Counted from the first letter of the stretch, positions 17,901 to 28,915 are shown. The stretch: 64,000 bases of DNA from Streptomyces sp. NRRL F-5122 (GCF_001507435.1 NZ_LMWH01000302.1:1-64000), one strand, 5' to 3'. Numbers and translations are program-made. Notes: generated from the sequence alone by a model not told the origin.

Positions 17901-19547
17901 GTGATCGAACCGCACGCGCCCGCGCCGCCTAGCGCGCCACGCTCCTGGAGCGGCGATGGCGGCCAGAGCCGGACGGCACTTCCCGTGCGTCCGGGCACAG
18001 GCAGGTTCCTCGTCCTCGCCGGGGTGTTCGTCTGCGCGGCCTGCGGTCTCGTGTACGAACTCGAACTCGTCGCCCTGGCCTCCTACTTGATCGGTGACTC
18101 GGTCACCCAGACCTCCGTCGTGCTGTCGGTCATGGTCTTCGCGATGGGCATCGGCTCGCTCGCCGCGAAGCGGCTCCGCTGCCGCGCCGCCGCCGGATTC
18201 GGTGCGGTGGAGGCGGCACTCGCCCTGGTCGGCGGTTGCAGTGCGATGGCGCTGTACGCGGTCTTCGCCTGGACCGGGGGCTGGGGCGGAGTGTGGTCCG
18301 GGGGCCCGCGCTGTCTGCTGGTGGCCTTCTCCCTCGCGATCGGCCTGCTCATCGGCGCCGAGGTCCCGCTGCTGATGGAGCTCATCCAGCGCGTCCGCCG
18401 CCAGGACGCGGGCGGCGCGGTCGCCGACCTGTTCGCGGCGGACTACGTGGGCGCGCTGGTGGGCGGGCTCGCCTTCCCCTTCCTGCTGCTCCCGCAACTC
18501 GGCCAGCTGACCGGCACCCTGCTCACCGGCGCGATCAACGCGGTGGCGGGCGGTGCCCTCGTCCTCGGGCTGTTCCGGCGGGACCTCTCCCGCCGCGGCC
18601 GGCTGCTGCTCGTGGTCGCCAACGTCGCCGTGCTGGGTGTGCTGGCCGCCGCCGCCCTCCTGGTCGACGACTTCGAACGGGCGGCGCGTCAGGCGGTGTA
18701 CGGGGGCGACATCCGGATCGCTGTGCACACCGGTGCCCAGGAGCTGGTGCTCACCGGCGGAACCCACGGCCGTCCGCTCGCGCTGTTCCTCGACGGCCGG
18801 CTGCGGGTGAGCGGCCGCGACGAACGTCTCTACCACGAGGCGCTCGTGCGTCCCGCGATGAGTGACGGCCCGCACGCGCGTGTGCTCGTCCTCGGCGGCG
18901 GCGACGGCCTCGCCGCACGCGAGGTGCTGCGGCACCCGGACGTCGAGCGGGTCGACGTCGTCGACCCCGACCCGGCCGTGGTGCGGCTCGCCCGCCGCGA
19001 CCCGGCGCTGTCCGCGCTGAACGGCCATGTCTTCGGCGACCCGCGGGTGCATGTGTGCACGGCGGACGCGTTCCGCCGGCTCAGGGACACCCGGCGCAGT
19101 TACGACGTGGTGATCGCCGACCTTCCCGACCCCCGCGTCACGGCGAGCACGAAGCTGTACTCGCAGGAGTTCTACGGTCTGGCCCGCCGGGTCCTGGCGC
19201 GGGGCGGCCGGCTGGTGGTGCACGCGGGCCCGGTGACCTCGCGCCCCCGGGTCTTCTGGACCGTCGAGGCGACGATCCGGGCGGCCGGTCTGAGGACCGC
19301 CCCGTACCGCGTCGGCGAGCGTGCCCCCGCGCCCTGGGCGGGACCGCACCGCCCGGCGGGCGCGCCACGCGACTGGGGCTTCGTGCTCGCCGCCCGCACC
19401 CGTCCCGCCCTGACCCTGGACCGGGACGCCCCCCGCCCGGCCACACTGTCCCCGGAGGTGCTGCGGGCGGACGCCCGGGCGGCGGCGCGCACCCGGGTGC
19501 CGGGACTGCCGCCGTCGACGCTGGTGCGGCCGAGATACGCGAACTGA
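17901..19547 (+). CDS. Membrane-anchored spermidine-synthase-like aminopropyltransferase
   Basis: 548 aa. The N-terminal ~270 residues form about seven transmembrane helices (starting [21 protein letters not shown]). The soluble C-terminal domain is a SAM-type fold with the polyamine synthase signature [30 protein letters not shown] and [25 protein letters not shown] completes it. Actinobacterial proteins of this type are annotated SpeE, but whether they make spermidine in vivo is uncertain. GTG start, with TAGCGT 7 nt upstream and no ribosome binding site, so probably leaderless. Confidence 0.82.
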   Translation: MIEPHAPAPPSAPRSWSGDGGQSRTALPVRPGTGRFLVLAGVFVCAACGLVYELELVALASYLIGDSVTQTSVVLSVMVFAMGIGSLAAKRLRCRAAAGFGAVEAALALVGGCSAMALYAVFAWTGGWGGVWSGGPRCLLVAFSLAIGLLIGAEVPLLMELIQRVRRQDAGGAVADLFAADYVGALVGGLAFPFLLLPQLGQLTGTLLTGAINAVAGGALVLGLFRRDLSRRGRLLLVVANVAVLGVLAAAALLVDDFERAARQAVYGGDIRIAVHTGAQELVLTGGTHGRPLALFLDGRLRVSGRDERLYHEALVRPAMSDGPHARVLVLGGGDGLAAREVLRHPDVERVDVVDPDPAVVRLARRDPALSALNGHVFGDPRVHVCTADAFRRLRDTRRSYDVVIADLPDPRVTASTKLYSQEFYGLARRVLARGGRLVVHAGPVTSRPRVFWTVEATIRAAGLRTAPYRVGERAPAPWAGPHRPAGAPRDWGFVLAARTRPALTLDRDAPRPATLSPEVLRADARAAARTRVPGLPPSTLVRPRYAN

Positions 19548-19624
19548 GCCGCCCGGCCTGCCGGAGTCGAGAATCCCGTGATGCACGGGTGCGGTTCGGG
19601 CGCTGCTGGGTAGGCTCGGCTGGT

Positions 19625-20530
19625 ATGGAGCATGAGGCGTTCGTTCCGGTACCCGCCGAGCGGCTGGGGGAGGCGCTGGCCGATCCCGTCCGGGTCGCCC
19701 GCGCGATCCCGGGGCTCCAGCAGGACGCGGAGGCGGAGCCGGTCTCCGGCAGGCTGAAGGTGCGCGTCGCCGGCCACACGATCACCTACCGCGGTGTGCT
19801 GCGGGTCGCCGCGCGGCCCGACGGCTCGTACACGGCGCGCTGCGAGGCGACGGAGGTCCGCGGTACCGGCACGGTGAAGCTGTCCCTGTCCGTCCGCCTG
19901 CTCCCGGCCGACGGTGGTACGAACGTCCTCTTCACGGGAACGGCCACGGGCGACGGCCGGATCGCGGAACTGCCCGCGGACGCGGTGGCGTCGGCGGGGG
20001 CCCGGCTGCTCGGACGGTTCGCGGAAGGCCTCGGGGCGGGCGGCACGGCCGGGGCCGCGGCGTCCGGGGAAGCCGCCGGCGACCGGACCTCCGAGGAGCC
20101 GTCAGGACAGGCACCGACCGAGGAAGCGCAGGCCGCGGCCGGACAGGCGCCGGAGGGGTCCCCGGAGAAGACCTCCGGGACGTCGTCCGCGGACGCTTCC
20201 GCGACGCCCTCGATCCACGACACCGAAGTCCCGCCGCCGTCCCTCGACCCCCTGGCCGACGCGGACGGGTTCGTCGGCGAGGAGGAGCCCGAGGAAGACT
20301 TCGACGGCGAGGGGGAGCTGCCGCCCGCCGAGGCGGCACACGCCCGGCGCACGATGATCGGCCGCAGCGCCGAGGAGGTCGACCACGCGCCCCCGCGCGG
20401 CCGCTACGCCCCCGTACCCGTCCCCGAGACCGTGGCGGCCGGCGCGACCCTGCGCTGGGCGGCCCCGGCGGCGGCTCTGCTCCTGGCCTCCGCGATCGTG
20501 GCGGCCCGCCTGCTGCGCCGCCGCCGCTGA
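19625..20530 (+). CDS. SRPBCC/CoxG-like protein with C-terminal membrane anchor
   Basis: 301 aa. Residues about 1-145 resemble CoxG/SRPBCC proteins (FVPVPAERLGEALADP, AIPGLQ, YRGVLRVAARPDGSYTARCEA, TATGDGRIAELPADAV). CoxG tethers CO dehydrogenase to the membrane, but no cox genes are nearby, so the function here is open. A long Ala/Glu/Pro-rich acidic linker (about 150-260) leads to a C-terminal transmembrane helix and RRRR end. ATG 19625 lies 8 nt after TAGGCT. Confidence 0.75.
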   Translation: MEHEAFVPVPAERLGEALADPVRVARAIPGLQQDAEAEPVSGRLKVRVAGHTITYRGVLRVAARPDGSYTARCEATEVRGTGTVKLSLSVRLLPADGGTNVLFTGTATGDGRIAELPADAVASAGARLLGRFAEGLGAGGTAGAAASGEAAGDRTSEEPSGQAPTEEAQAAAGQAPEGSPEKTSGTSSADASATPSIHDTEVPPPSLDPLADADGFVGEEEPEEDFDGEGELPPAEAAHARRTMIGRSAEEVDHAPPRGRYAPVPVPETVAAGATLRWAAPAAALLLASAIVAARLLRRRR

Positions 20531-20598
20531 TCCCGCAGGTTCCACGGCACAGCGGCGTCCCGGCACGCCCTCTTGATCGGCCAAGTAGGGTCGGCTCC

Positions 20599-21387
20599 GT
20601 GAGTAACGACGAGATCACGTTGACCGCGGGAGACGCGGAGGTCGTGCTGGCGCCGGCGAACGGCGGGCGCGTGCGGAGTCTGCGCGTCGGCGGCACGGAG
20701 CTGCTGCGGCAGGGCGAACGGTTCGGGTGCTTCCCCATGGTCCCCTGGTGCGGCCGCACCAGGGACGGCCGGTTCCGCGACGGGGGCACGGTCCACCAGA
20801 TGCCCCTCAACTCCCCGCCGCACGCCATCCACGGCACCGCGCGGGACGGCGCGTGGCGGGTGGCCCGCGCGGACCGCGCCGAGGCGGTGCTCACCTACGA
20901 CCTGGTCGACCCTTGGCCCTACGTCGGCCGCGTCACCCATCTCGCCACGCTCACCGACGACTCCCTGACGCTCACCATGTCCGTGGAGACCTACGAGTCC
21001 TCGTTCCCGGCCCAGATCGGCTGGCACCCCTGGTTCAACCGCACCCTCGACGGTGTGGACGCGCGCATCGACTTCAGCCCCGCCTGGCAGGAGGAGCGCG
21101 GGGACGACCACCTGCCCACGGGGAACCGCATCGACCCCCGGCCCGGCCCCTGGGACGACTGCTTCGGGATGCCCGGTGGCGTCGACGTCGCGGTGCTCTG
21201 GCCGGACCGGCTGGAGCTGCGGGTGACCAGCCGGGAGGAGTGGGTGGTGGTCTACGACCAGCAGCAGGAGGCCGTGTGCGTGGAGCCGCAGACGGGTCCG
21301 CCCAACGGCCTCAACACTCTTCCCCGCCTGGTCACGCCCATCGAGCCGCTGGAGGCGTCGACGACGTGGAGCTGGCGCCGCCCGTGA
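20599..21387 (+). CDS. Aldose 1-epimerase family protein
   Basis: 262 aa mutarotase-fold protein. Seen: MVPWCGRTRDGRF near the substrate-binding Arg, PHAIHGTARDGAW with the conserved His, IGWHPWFNRTL with the second conserved His, and VCVEPQTGPPNGLN with the catalytic Glu. It interconverts anomers of aldoses; the exact sugar is not evident. GTG start with TAGGGT ending 7 nt upstream and no ribosome binding site. It is followed closely by pyrE, probably in one transcript. Confidence 0.85.
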   Translation: MSNDEITLTAGDAEVVLAPANGGRVRSLRVGGTELLRQGERFGCFPMVPWCGRTRDGRFRDGGTVHQMPLNSPPHAIHGTARDGAWRVARADRAEAVLTYDLVDPWPYVGRVTHLATLTDDSLTLTMSVETYESSFPAQIGWHPWFNRTLDGVDARIDFSPAWQEERGDDHLPTGNRIDPRPGPWDDCFGMPGGVDVAVLWPDRLELRVTSREEWVVVYDQQQEAVCVEPQTGPPNGLNTLPRLVTPIEPLEASTTWSWRRP

Positions 21388-21411
21388 GCACCCCCCTTTA
21401 AGCTGACTCGT

Positions 21412-21960
21412 ATGAGTGACGTACGCGGCGACCTGCTGCAGCAGATCAAGGACAAGGCCGTGGTGCACGGCAAGGTGACCCTGTCGTCCGGCCTGGAGGG
21501 CGACTACTACGTCGACCTGCGCCGCATCACCCTCGACGGCGAGGCCGCGCCGCTGGTCGGTCAGGTGCTGCTGGACCTGACCGCCGACCTGGACTTCGAC
21601 GCCGTCGGCGGTCTGACCATGGGCGCGGACCCGGTCGCGGCCGCAATGCTGCACGCCGCCGCCGCGCGCGGGAAGAAGCTGGACGCCTTCGTCGTCCGCA
21701 AGGCGGCAAAGGCGCACGGTCTGCAGCGGCGCGTGGAGGGTCCGGAGATCAGGGGGCGCCGGGTCCTGGTCGTCGAGGACACCTCCACCACGGGCGGCTC
21801 TCCGCTCACCGCGGTGGAGGCGGTGCGCGAGGCCGGGGCCGAGGTCGTCGCGGTCGCGACGATCGTCGACCGGGCCACGGGCGCGGCCGAGAAGATCGAG
21901 GACGGCGCCGGGGTCCCCTACCGCTTCGCGTACTCGAAGGACGAGCTGGGACTGGACTGA
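21412..21960 (+). CDS. pyrE: Orotate phosphoribosyltransferase
   Basis: Converts orotate and PRPP to orotidine 5'-phosphate in UMP synthesis. 182 aa, normal length. Seen: KVTLSSGLEGDYYVDLRR (substrate loop), VGGLTMGADPVAAAML, FVVRKAAKAHGLQRRVEG (catalytic loop), and the PRPP motif RVLVVEDTSTTGGSP. ATG is preceded by TAAGCT 7 nt upstream and no clear ribosome binding site. Confidence 0.96.
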   Translation: MSDVRGDLLQQIKDKAVVHGKVTLSSGLEGDYYVDLRRITLDGEAAPLVGQVLLDLTADLDFDAVGGLTMGADPVAAAMLHAAAARGKKLDAFVVRKAAKAHGLQRRVEGPEIRGRRVLVVEDTSTTGGSPLTAVEAVREAGAEVVAVATIVDRATGAAEKIEDGAGVPYRFAYSKDELGLD

Positions 21961-22096
21961 CCCGCACGGTCATCCGCTGGACAGGGTGTCCGAAGCATCC
22001 GGTCAAGTCTGGAAAGATGGGGCCGACGATGACGTCACACCCTAGGTCAGGGCCGTACGTACGCAGAACGCACCCGCACATACAAGGAGCGGACAG

Positions 22097-23128
<1,032 letters not shown>

Positions 23129-23136
23129 CACGGGTC

Positions 23137-23168
23137 GGCGGGGTGCCGTACAGCGGCGGCACCCCGCC
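23137..23168 (+). terminator. Terminator after fba
   Basis: Perfect 11-bp stem (23137-23147 with 23158-23168), 10-nt loop, starting 8 nt after the stop codon. Confidence 0.8.
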
Positions 23169-23252
23169 ACCACCGGCCGCCCGGGCCGTTCGGTACAGCA
23201 CCGGCACGGCCCCGGTCTGGCCCGGTGCCGACGGACGCGGGATGATCCCCAC

Positions 23253-24782
23253 ATGGCCGTCACCGCACAGCAGGGGCCCGTCGTCAGGATCGGCACCGCG
23301 CAGGGGAAGTGGATCCTCCTCACGACCGTGCTCGGCTCCAGCATGGCCCTGCTGGACTCCACCGTCGTCAACGTCGCCCTTCCCCGCATCGGCAAGGACC
23401 TCGATGCGAGCCTCGCCGCCCTGCAGTGGACCGTCAACGCCTACCTGATCACGCTCGCCGGCCTGATCCTTCTCGGCGGCTCCCTCGGCGACCACTACGG
23501 CCGCCGCAAGGTCTTCGTCATCGGCGTGGTCTGGTTCGCGGCCGCCTCCCTGCTCTGCGGACTGGCCCCCACCTCGGGCTTCCTCATCGCCGCCCGCGCC
23601 CTGCAGGGCATCGGCGGTGCCCTCCTGACGCCCGGTTCGCTCGCGCTCATCCAGGCGTCGTTCCACCCGGACGACCGCTCACGGGCGGTCGGTCTGTGGT
23701 CCGGTTTCGGCGGCATCGGCGCCGCGATCGGCCCGTTCCTCGGCGGCTGGCTGGTGGACGGCCCGGGCTGGCGCTGGGTCTTCTTCCTCAACGTCCCGCT
23801 GGCCCTGCTGTGCGCGCCCGTCGCCGTCCGGCACGTACCGGAATCGGTCGGAAGCTCGGCCCGGGAGGTGAGCGGGGCAGAGCGTTCGCGCCGACGCTTC
23901 GACGCCCTCGGCGCCGCGCTCGGTGCCGTGTCCCTCGCGCTGGTCACCTACGCCCTCATCGAGGCCGGCAGCGGTTCCCCGGTCGTGGTCGTCATGGCGG
24001 TCGCGGGCCTGGCCGCGGGCGTCGCTTTCGTGTACGTGGAGAAGCGCCACCAGGACCCGATGATGCCGCTCGACATCTTCGCCTCCCGCCAGTTCACCTC
24101 GGTCAATCTGGTGACCCTCTGCGTCTACGCGGCCTTCGGCGGTTTCTTCTTCCTCACCGCGCTCCAGCTCCAGGTGGTGGCGGGCTACTCGCCGCTGCGG
24201 GCCGGCACGGCCCTGCTGCCCACGACCGTGCTGATGCTCCTCTTCTCGTCCCGCTCGGGCGCCCTGGCCGAGCGCATCGGACCGCGCATACCGCTCACCG
24301 TCGGCCCTCTGCTGTGCGCGGTCGGCATGCTGATGATGCTGCGCGTCGGCAAGGACGCCTCCTACCTCGCCGACGTGCTGCCGGCCGTGCTGGTCATGGG
24401 CGCGGGCATGGTCACCCTGGTCGCCCCGCTGACCTCGACCGTGCTCGCCTCGGTGGACACCGACCGGGCGGGCCTGGCCAGTGGCATCAACAACGCGGCG
24501 GCCCGCGCGGCCGGGCTGATCGCGGTGGCGGCGCTGCCGGTGCTCACCGGCATGGGCCCGGAGGCGTACCGCTCGCCGGACGCCTTCGACGCGGCCTTCG
24601 ACCGGGCGATGCCCCTGTGCGCCGCGGTACTGGCGGTCGGTGCGGTGCTCGCCTTCGCGACCGTCCGGAGTCCGGCTCCGGACTGCCGTCGGCCCCAGTG
24701 CCGTACGTACAGCTGTGTGGCCGCGCCGCCGCTGGAGCCGCCGCGCGGGACCGCGGTCGCCAAGCCCGATCCGGCCACCTGA
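23253..24782 (+). CDS. MFS drug/proton antiporter, DHA2 (14-TM) family
   Basis: 509 aa membrane exporter. About 14 hydrophobic helices. The family motifs are present: LLDSTVVNVALP in TM1, LQWTVNAYLITLAGLILLGG across TM2, GDHYGRRKVF (motif A), LQGIGGALLTPGSLAL (motif C region) and GSGIG-type SGFGGIGAAIGPFLGGWL. Relatives export antibiotics and dyes. No TetR-type regulator adjoins it. GATGAT lies 6 nt before the ATG. Confidence 0.9.
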   Translation: MAVTAQQGPVVRIGTAQGKWILLTTVLGSSMALLDSTVVNVALPRIGKDLDASLAALQWTVNAYLITLAGLILLGGSLGDHYGRRKVFVIGVVWFAAASLLCGLAPTSGFLIAARALQGIGGALLTPGSLALIQASFHPDDRSRAVGLWSGFGGIGAAIGPFLGGWLVDGPGWRWVFFLNVPLALLCAPVAVRHVPESVGSSAREVSGAERSRRRFDALGAALGAVSLALVTYALIEAGSGSPVVVVMAVAGLAAGVAFVYVEKRHQDPMMPLDIFASRQFTSVNLVTLCVYAAFGGFFFLTALQLQVVAGYSPLRAGTALLPTTVLMLLFSSRSGALAERIGPRIPLTVGPLLCAVGMLMMLRVGKDASYLADVLPAVLVMGAGMVTLVAPLTSTVLASVDTDRAGLASGINNAAARAAGLIAVAALPVLTGMGPEAYRSPDAFDAAFDRAMPLCAAVLAVGAVLAFATVRSPAPDCRRPQCRTYSCVAAPPLEPPRGTAVAKPDPAT

Positions 24783-24920
24783 CCGGCTTCTCGCCGGTGC
24801 GGACACCCGGCGTCCGCCGGGCCGCGGGACCGGTCGGCCCGGCCGCCGCTGGAACGGATCCTTCCGGAGGGAGCCCGTGCGACCGGCGGTGATCGAGGGC
24901 GATGCCTCACACTGGATCTC

Positions 24921-25334
24921 ATGACCCTTCACGAGAATCTGCTCGGGGGCCCGCCCCCGACCCACCTCCCGGACGACCCGGGGCCGCGTGAGCTCCTCGC
25001 GAGCGGCACGGCGTCCGCCGACGTCGCCGCCAAGTACCCGGCCTCCTCGCTCGCCTGGGCCCAGCTGGCCGACGAGGCGTTCGAGCGGGGCTCGGTCGTC
25101 GAGTCGTACGCCTACGCGCGTACCGGCTACCACCGGGGTCTGGACGCCCTGCGCCGCAACGGCTGGAAGGGCCACGGACCCGTCCCCTGGGAGCACGAGC
25201 CGAACCGGGGCTTCCTGCGCGCCCTGCACGCCCTCGCGCGCGCCGCACAGGGGATCGGCGAGCAGGAGGAGTACGAACGCTGCTCGCAGTTCCTGAAGGA
25301 CTCCTCTCCGACTGCGGCCCAGACGCTCGGCTAG
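24921..25334 (+). CDS. DUF3151 family protein
   Basis: 137 aa conserved actinobacterial protein of unknown function. Characteristic blocks: LLGGPPPTHLP, SLAWAQLADEAF, VVESYAYARTGYHRGLDALRR and NRGFLRALHALARAA. The last resemble TPR-like helices. Cytoplasmic, no membrane segment. Confidence 0.82.
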   Translation: MTLHENLLGGPPPTHLPDDPGPRELLASGTASADVAAKYPASSLAWAQLADEAFERGSVVESYAYARTGYHRGLDALRRNGWKGHGPVPWEHEPNRGFLRALHALARAAQGIGEQEEYERCSQFLKDSSPTAAQTLG

Positions 25335-25350
25335 CCCTTGGGAGTGGCGG

Positions 25351-25374
25351 GGCCCGCCTGTGACAGGGCGGGCC
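25351..25374 (+). terminator. Terminator after the DUF3151 gene
   Basis: 8-bp GC stem (25351-25358 with 25367-25374), 8-nt loop, followed by TTGCG. Confidence 0.7.
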
Positions 25375-25480
25375 TTGCGAGGACCTCGTGTTTTACGCAG
25401 GATGCCGGTGGGGACCGGGGCCCCCGTGCCGGCATCGGCAGGGGCGGACCGCTACCCGAAGCACACAACAGGAGACAGCG

Positions 25481-26329
25481 ATGTCCCAACAGGCTCATCA
25501 GTCGCACGAGACTCAGGAGCCCGAGACCCCGCATCTCGACTTCCAGGGCACGACGCCGTACGAGGACTACGTCAAGGCGGATGTGCTCACCCACCTCCAG
25601 CACACCCTCTCCGACGACCCCGGTGAGATGGTCTTCCTGGTCACGACCCAGGTGATGGAGCTGTGGTTCACCGTGATCGTCCACGAGTGGGAGACCGCCG
25701 CCCGGGCCCTGCGTGAGGACCGGGTGCCGGTGGCGATCGACGCGCTGAAGAGGTCCGTACGGGAACTGGACGCGCTGAACGCGTCCTGGCGCCCCCTCGC
25801 CCAGCTGACACCCGCCCAGTTCAACTCCTACCGCTCCGCCCTCGGTGAGGGCTCCGGTTTCCAGTCGGCGATGTACCGGCGCATGGAGTTCCTGCTCGGC
25901 GAGAAGTCCGCCTCCATGCTGGTCCCGCACCGCGGTGCGCCGCGTGTCCACGCCGAACTGGAGAAGGCGCTGCACGAGCCGAGCCTGTACGACGAGGTGC
26001 TCCGGCTGCTCGCGCGCCGCGGGCACGCGGTTCCGGACGCGGTGCTGCGGCGTGACGTCTCCCGTCGCTACGAGCCCTCGGCCGAGGTCGAGGCGGTGTG
26101 GACCGCCGTCTACTCCGGAGATCCGATGGACGAGCTCGCGCGGCTGGGCGAGACGCTGACCGATGTGGCCGAGCTGGTCTGGCGCTGGCGCAACGACCAC
26201 CTGGTGGCGACCCGCCGCGCGATGGGTGCCAAGTCCGGCACGGGCGGTTCGGCCGGCGTGGCCTGGCTGGAGAAGCGGACGCAGAAGAACGTGTTCCCCG
26301 AACTGTGGACGGCGCGGTCGTATGTCTGA
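25481..26329 (+). CDS. kynA: Tryptophan 2,3-dioxygenase
   Basis: Heme enzyme opening the indole ring of L-tryptophan to N-formylkynurenine, the first kynurenine-pathway step. 282 aa, normal bacterial length. Seen: TPYEDYVKADVLTHLQ, TTQVMELWFTVIVHE (active-site helix), EGSGFQSAMYRRMEFLLG and the C-terminal RNDHLVATRRAMGAKSGTGG loop that holds substrate. ATG 25481 follows GGAGACAGCG; codons upstream in frame are not part of the family. It overlaps kynU by 8 bp. Confidence 0.96.
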   Translation: MSQQAHQSHETQEPETPHLDFQGTTPYEDYVKADVLTHLQHTLSDDPGEMVFLVTTQVMELWFTVIVHEWETAARALREDRVPVAIDALKRSVRELDALNASWRPLAQLTPAQFNSYRSALGEGSGFQSAMYRRMEFLLGEKSASMLVPHRGAPRVHAELEKALHEPSLYDEVLRLLARRGHAVPDAVLRRDVSRRYEPSAEVEAVWTAVYSGDPMDELARLGETLTDVAELVWRWRNDHLVATRRAMGAKSGTGGSAGVAWLEKRTQKNVFPELWTARSYV

Positions 26330-27506
26330 ACCCATCCTGAGAGCGCAGAAGCTGGACGCTGCCGACGAACTGGCCGGACTGCGGGCGAAGTTCGTGCTCG
26401 ACGAGGTCGTCTACCTGGACGGGAACTCGCTGGGCGCGCTGCCGGCCGCCGTACCGGCCCGGATGGAGGACGTCGTCCGCAGGCAGTGGGGATCGCTGCG
26501 GATCCGGTCCTGGGACGAGAGCGGCTGGTGGACGGCGCCTGAGCGGATCGGCGACCGGATCGCGCCGCTGGTCGGGGCGGCGCCCGGGCAGATCGTGGTG
26601 GGGGACTCCACCAGCGTCAACGTCTTCAAGGCACTCGTGGCGGCCGTGCGGCTGGCCGGCGAGGGCCGGGACGAGATCGTGGTCGACGCGACGACCTTCC
26701 CGACGGACGGCTACATCGCCGAGTCGGCTGCCCGGATGACGGGCTGCACACTGCGACCGGCGACGCCTGCGGAGGTGCCCGACGTCGTCACGGGCCGTAC
26801 GGCGGCGGTGCTGCTGAACCACGTCGACTACCGCACGGGACGACTGCACGACCTGCCGGGGCTGACCGCGGCCGTGCACGAGGCGGGTGCCGTGGTGGTC
26901 TGGGACCTGTGCCACAGTGCGGGCGCACTGCCGGTGGGCCTGGACGAGCACGGTGTCGATCTGGCGGTCGGCTGCACCTACAAGTACCTCAACGGAGGTC
27001 CCGGCTCTCCCGCCTTCCTGTATGTGCGACGCGAACTGCAGGACCGCTTCGACTCCCCGCTGCCGGGCTGGAACTCGCACACGGAACCCTTCGGGATGCG
27101 CCCGTCCTACGAACCGGCGGCGGGCGCGGTGCGCGGTCGCGTCGGCACCCCGGACATCCTGTCCATGCTCGCTCTGGAGGCGGCGCTGGAGGTGTGGGAC
27201 GGCGTCCCGATCGACGCCGTGCGCGCCAAGTCCCTCGCACTCACCGACTTCTTCCTGGAGTGCGTGGCGGCTTATGTCCCCGAAGGCGCCGTCGAGTCCC
27301 TGACGCCCGTCGCGCACGCCGAGCGGGGCAGCCAGGTGGCGCTGCACTGCCCCGGCGCCGGTGACGTGATGAAGCGGTTGATCGAGAACGGCGTGGTCGG
27401 CGACTTCCGGCCGCCGGACGTGCTGCGTTTCGGTTTCACGCCGCTGTACGTGGGCTTCGCCGACGTGGAGCGGGCGGCCCGGATCCTGGCGGGCACGCTG
27501 TCCTGA
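26322..27506 (+). CDS. kynU: Kynureninase
   Basis: PLP enzyme cleaving kynurenine to anthranilate and alanine (or hydroxykynurenine to hydroxyanthranilate). 394 aa. Seen: YLDGNSLGALP, GDSTSVNVFKALVAA, HVDYRTGRLHDL, VWDLCHSAGALPV and the PLP lysine in CTYKYLNGGPGSPAF at about residue 220. The start at 26322 lies inside the end of kynA, so the two are translationally coupled. Together they give tryptophan to anthranilate once formylkynurenine is hydrolysed. Confidence 0.96.
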   Translation: MSEPILRAQKLDAADELAGLRAKFVLDEVVYLDGNSLGALPAAVPARMEDVVRRQWGSLRIRSWDESGWWTAPERIGDRIAPLVGAAPGQIVVGDSTSVNVFKALVAAVRLAGEGRDEIVVDATTFPTDGYIAESAARMTGCTLRPATPAEVPDVVTGRTAAVLLNHVDYRTGRLHDLPGLTAAVHEAGAVVVWDLCHSAGALPVGLDEHGVDLAVGCTYKYLNGGPGSPAFLYVRRELQDRFDSPLPGWNSHTEPFGMRPSYEPAAGAVRGRVGTPDILSMLALEAALEVWDGVPIDAVRAKSLALTDFFLECVAAYVPEGAVESLTPVAHAERGSQVALHCPGAGDVMKRLIENGVVGDFRPPDVLRFGFTPLYVGFADVERAARILAGTLS

Positions 27507-27513
27507 CGGACCG

Positions 27514-27538
27514 GTCCCCTCCCGGCCCGCGAGGGGAC
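27514..27538 (+). terminator. Terminator after kynU
   Basis: 8-bp stem (GTCCCCTC with GAGGGGAC) around a 9-nt loop, 7 nt after the stop codon. It suggests the next hydrolase gene has its own promoter in the 270 bp that follow. Confidence 0.65.
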
Positions 27539-27805
27539 GGAAGGGGACCCGGCGGCGGTGCGCACCACGCTGCGAGACCGCCGCCCAGCCGTCGTTGTGC
27601 AGCTCGGGCGGCGGTGCCGGCCGGCGGGCGTGTCACCGCGCGAGTATGTGCGCCGTGGCCGTGGGAGACGGCAGAACCGTTTGCCCTTCACCGAGCGTGA
27701 CATCCCCGTGGGGACCCGCCTCGCCCGCCTGATACCGTCCCCGCCAACGGCCGATTTCCTTCCGGCCCGCGTACGTATTCCGTTTCGCCGCTGAGAGGTT
27801 GGAGC

Positions 27806-28720
27806 ATGTCGGACGACGCCGCCCGGGACGCCGCGGCCCGTGACGCCGCCGAGGAGGCCTCCGCCTTCTCGCATCCACCGGTCGAGCCCGACTCCACCGC
27901 CGCGTACGGCGACCACCCCGACCAGGTGATCGACTTCTACGCCCCGCGGGAGCCCGCCGACTCCGCGGAGAAGGCCCAGGTCCCCCTGGTCGTCGTCCTG
28001 CACGGGGGAGCATGGCGCTCGCCCTACGACCGCAGGCACCTCACTCCGTTCGCGGACTATCTGGCCCGCCGGGGCTTCGCCGTCGCCAACGTCGAGTACC
28101 GCCGGGGAGCGCTCATCCCGGCCCAGGCCGACGGTGCGGACGGCGGCACGGGACCGGTGTCGGGCCGCTGGCCCGATACGTTCGACGACGTCGCGGCCGC
28201 GTTCGACGCGCTCCCGGCGCTCGTCCACGATGTCCTGCCGCAGGCCGATCCGCGCCGCACGGTGATCACCGGCCACTCGGCGGGCGGTCATCTCGCGCTG
28301 TGGGCGGCGGCCCGCCATGTCCTCCCGCCCGACTCCCCGTGGCGCACGGACCGCCCGGCCCCGCTGCGCGGTGTCGTCGCGCTCGCGCCGATCGCCGACT
28401 TCCACATCGCCCGGAAACTGGAGGTGTGCGGCGGGGCGGTGTCCCAACTCATGGGCGGAGACGACATGTTCGCGGAGCGTCAGCCGTACGCCGATCCGGC
28501 TCTGCTGCTGCCCACCGGCATCGCCACGACCCTTGTCCAGGGGCGCACGGACATCGTGGTTCCGCAGGCGGTCGCCGAGGCCTACGCGGAGGCTGCGGCC
28601 AAGGCGGGCGAGGTCGTGGGCCTCACCCTGCTCGAGGACGTCGGACACTTCCCCCTGATCGACCCGGCGGCGGACGCGTGCGCCGTGGTGGCCGAGGAGA
28701 TCGCGCAGTTGGCCTGGTGA
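27806..28720 (+). CDS. Alpha/beta hydrolase; candidate kynurenine formamidase
   Basis: 304 aa. HGGAWRSPYDRRHL carries the HGGxW oxyanion motif, and GHSAGGHLALWAAARH carries the nucleophile Ser. The acid is near QGRTDIVVP, and DVGHFPL supplies the His. HGGxW hydrolases include the yeast/animal kynurenine formamidases. Its place just after kynA-kynU on the same strand would supply the missing middle step, since no cyclase-type KynB is present. That assignment is inference; general esterase activity is the alternative. ATG after GAGAGGTTGGAGC. Confidence 0.75.
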   Translation: MSDDAARDAAARDAAEEASAFSHPPVEPDSTAAYGDHPDQVIDFYAPREPADSAEKAQVPLVVVLHGGAWRSPYDRRHLTPFADYLARRGFAVANVEYRRGALIPAQADGADGGTGPVSGRWPDTFDDVAAAFDALPALVHDVLPQADPRRTVITGHSAGGHLALWAAARHVLPPDSPWRTDRPAPLRGVVALAPIADFHIARKLEVCGGAVSQLMGGDDMFAERQPYADPALLLPTGIATTLVQGRTDIVVPQAVAEAYAEAAAKAGEVVGLTLLEDVGHFPLIDPAADACAVVAEEIAQLAW

Positions 28721-28915
28721 CCGGCCAACGCCCCTGTGAGCAGGGCGAGTCGAGGAGGACGTTCGGGCCCTCCCCGCGCCGTCCCGGTCATACCCGTCAT
28801 ACCTGAGAGCTACTTCCCAGGTGAGTTCCACGGCGTGATGCCGACGACACGTCACGCTTCGTAACGTCCCCTCCAGGACGGCCCGATGAGCGGGCCGGCG
28901 GAAGGGAGGGACGCC

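Noticed and set aside
19055..19624. N-terminal extension of the CoxG-like protein
   Set aside because: It lies inside the spermidine-synthase-like gene in another frame and is Arg/Gly/Pro-rich noise; ATG 19625 starts the family sequence.
28886..28915. Upstream ATG for the DUF1023 hydrolase
   Set aside because: The GGAAGGGAGG ribosome binding site lies within these codons and clearly serves ATG 28916.
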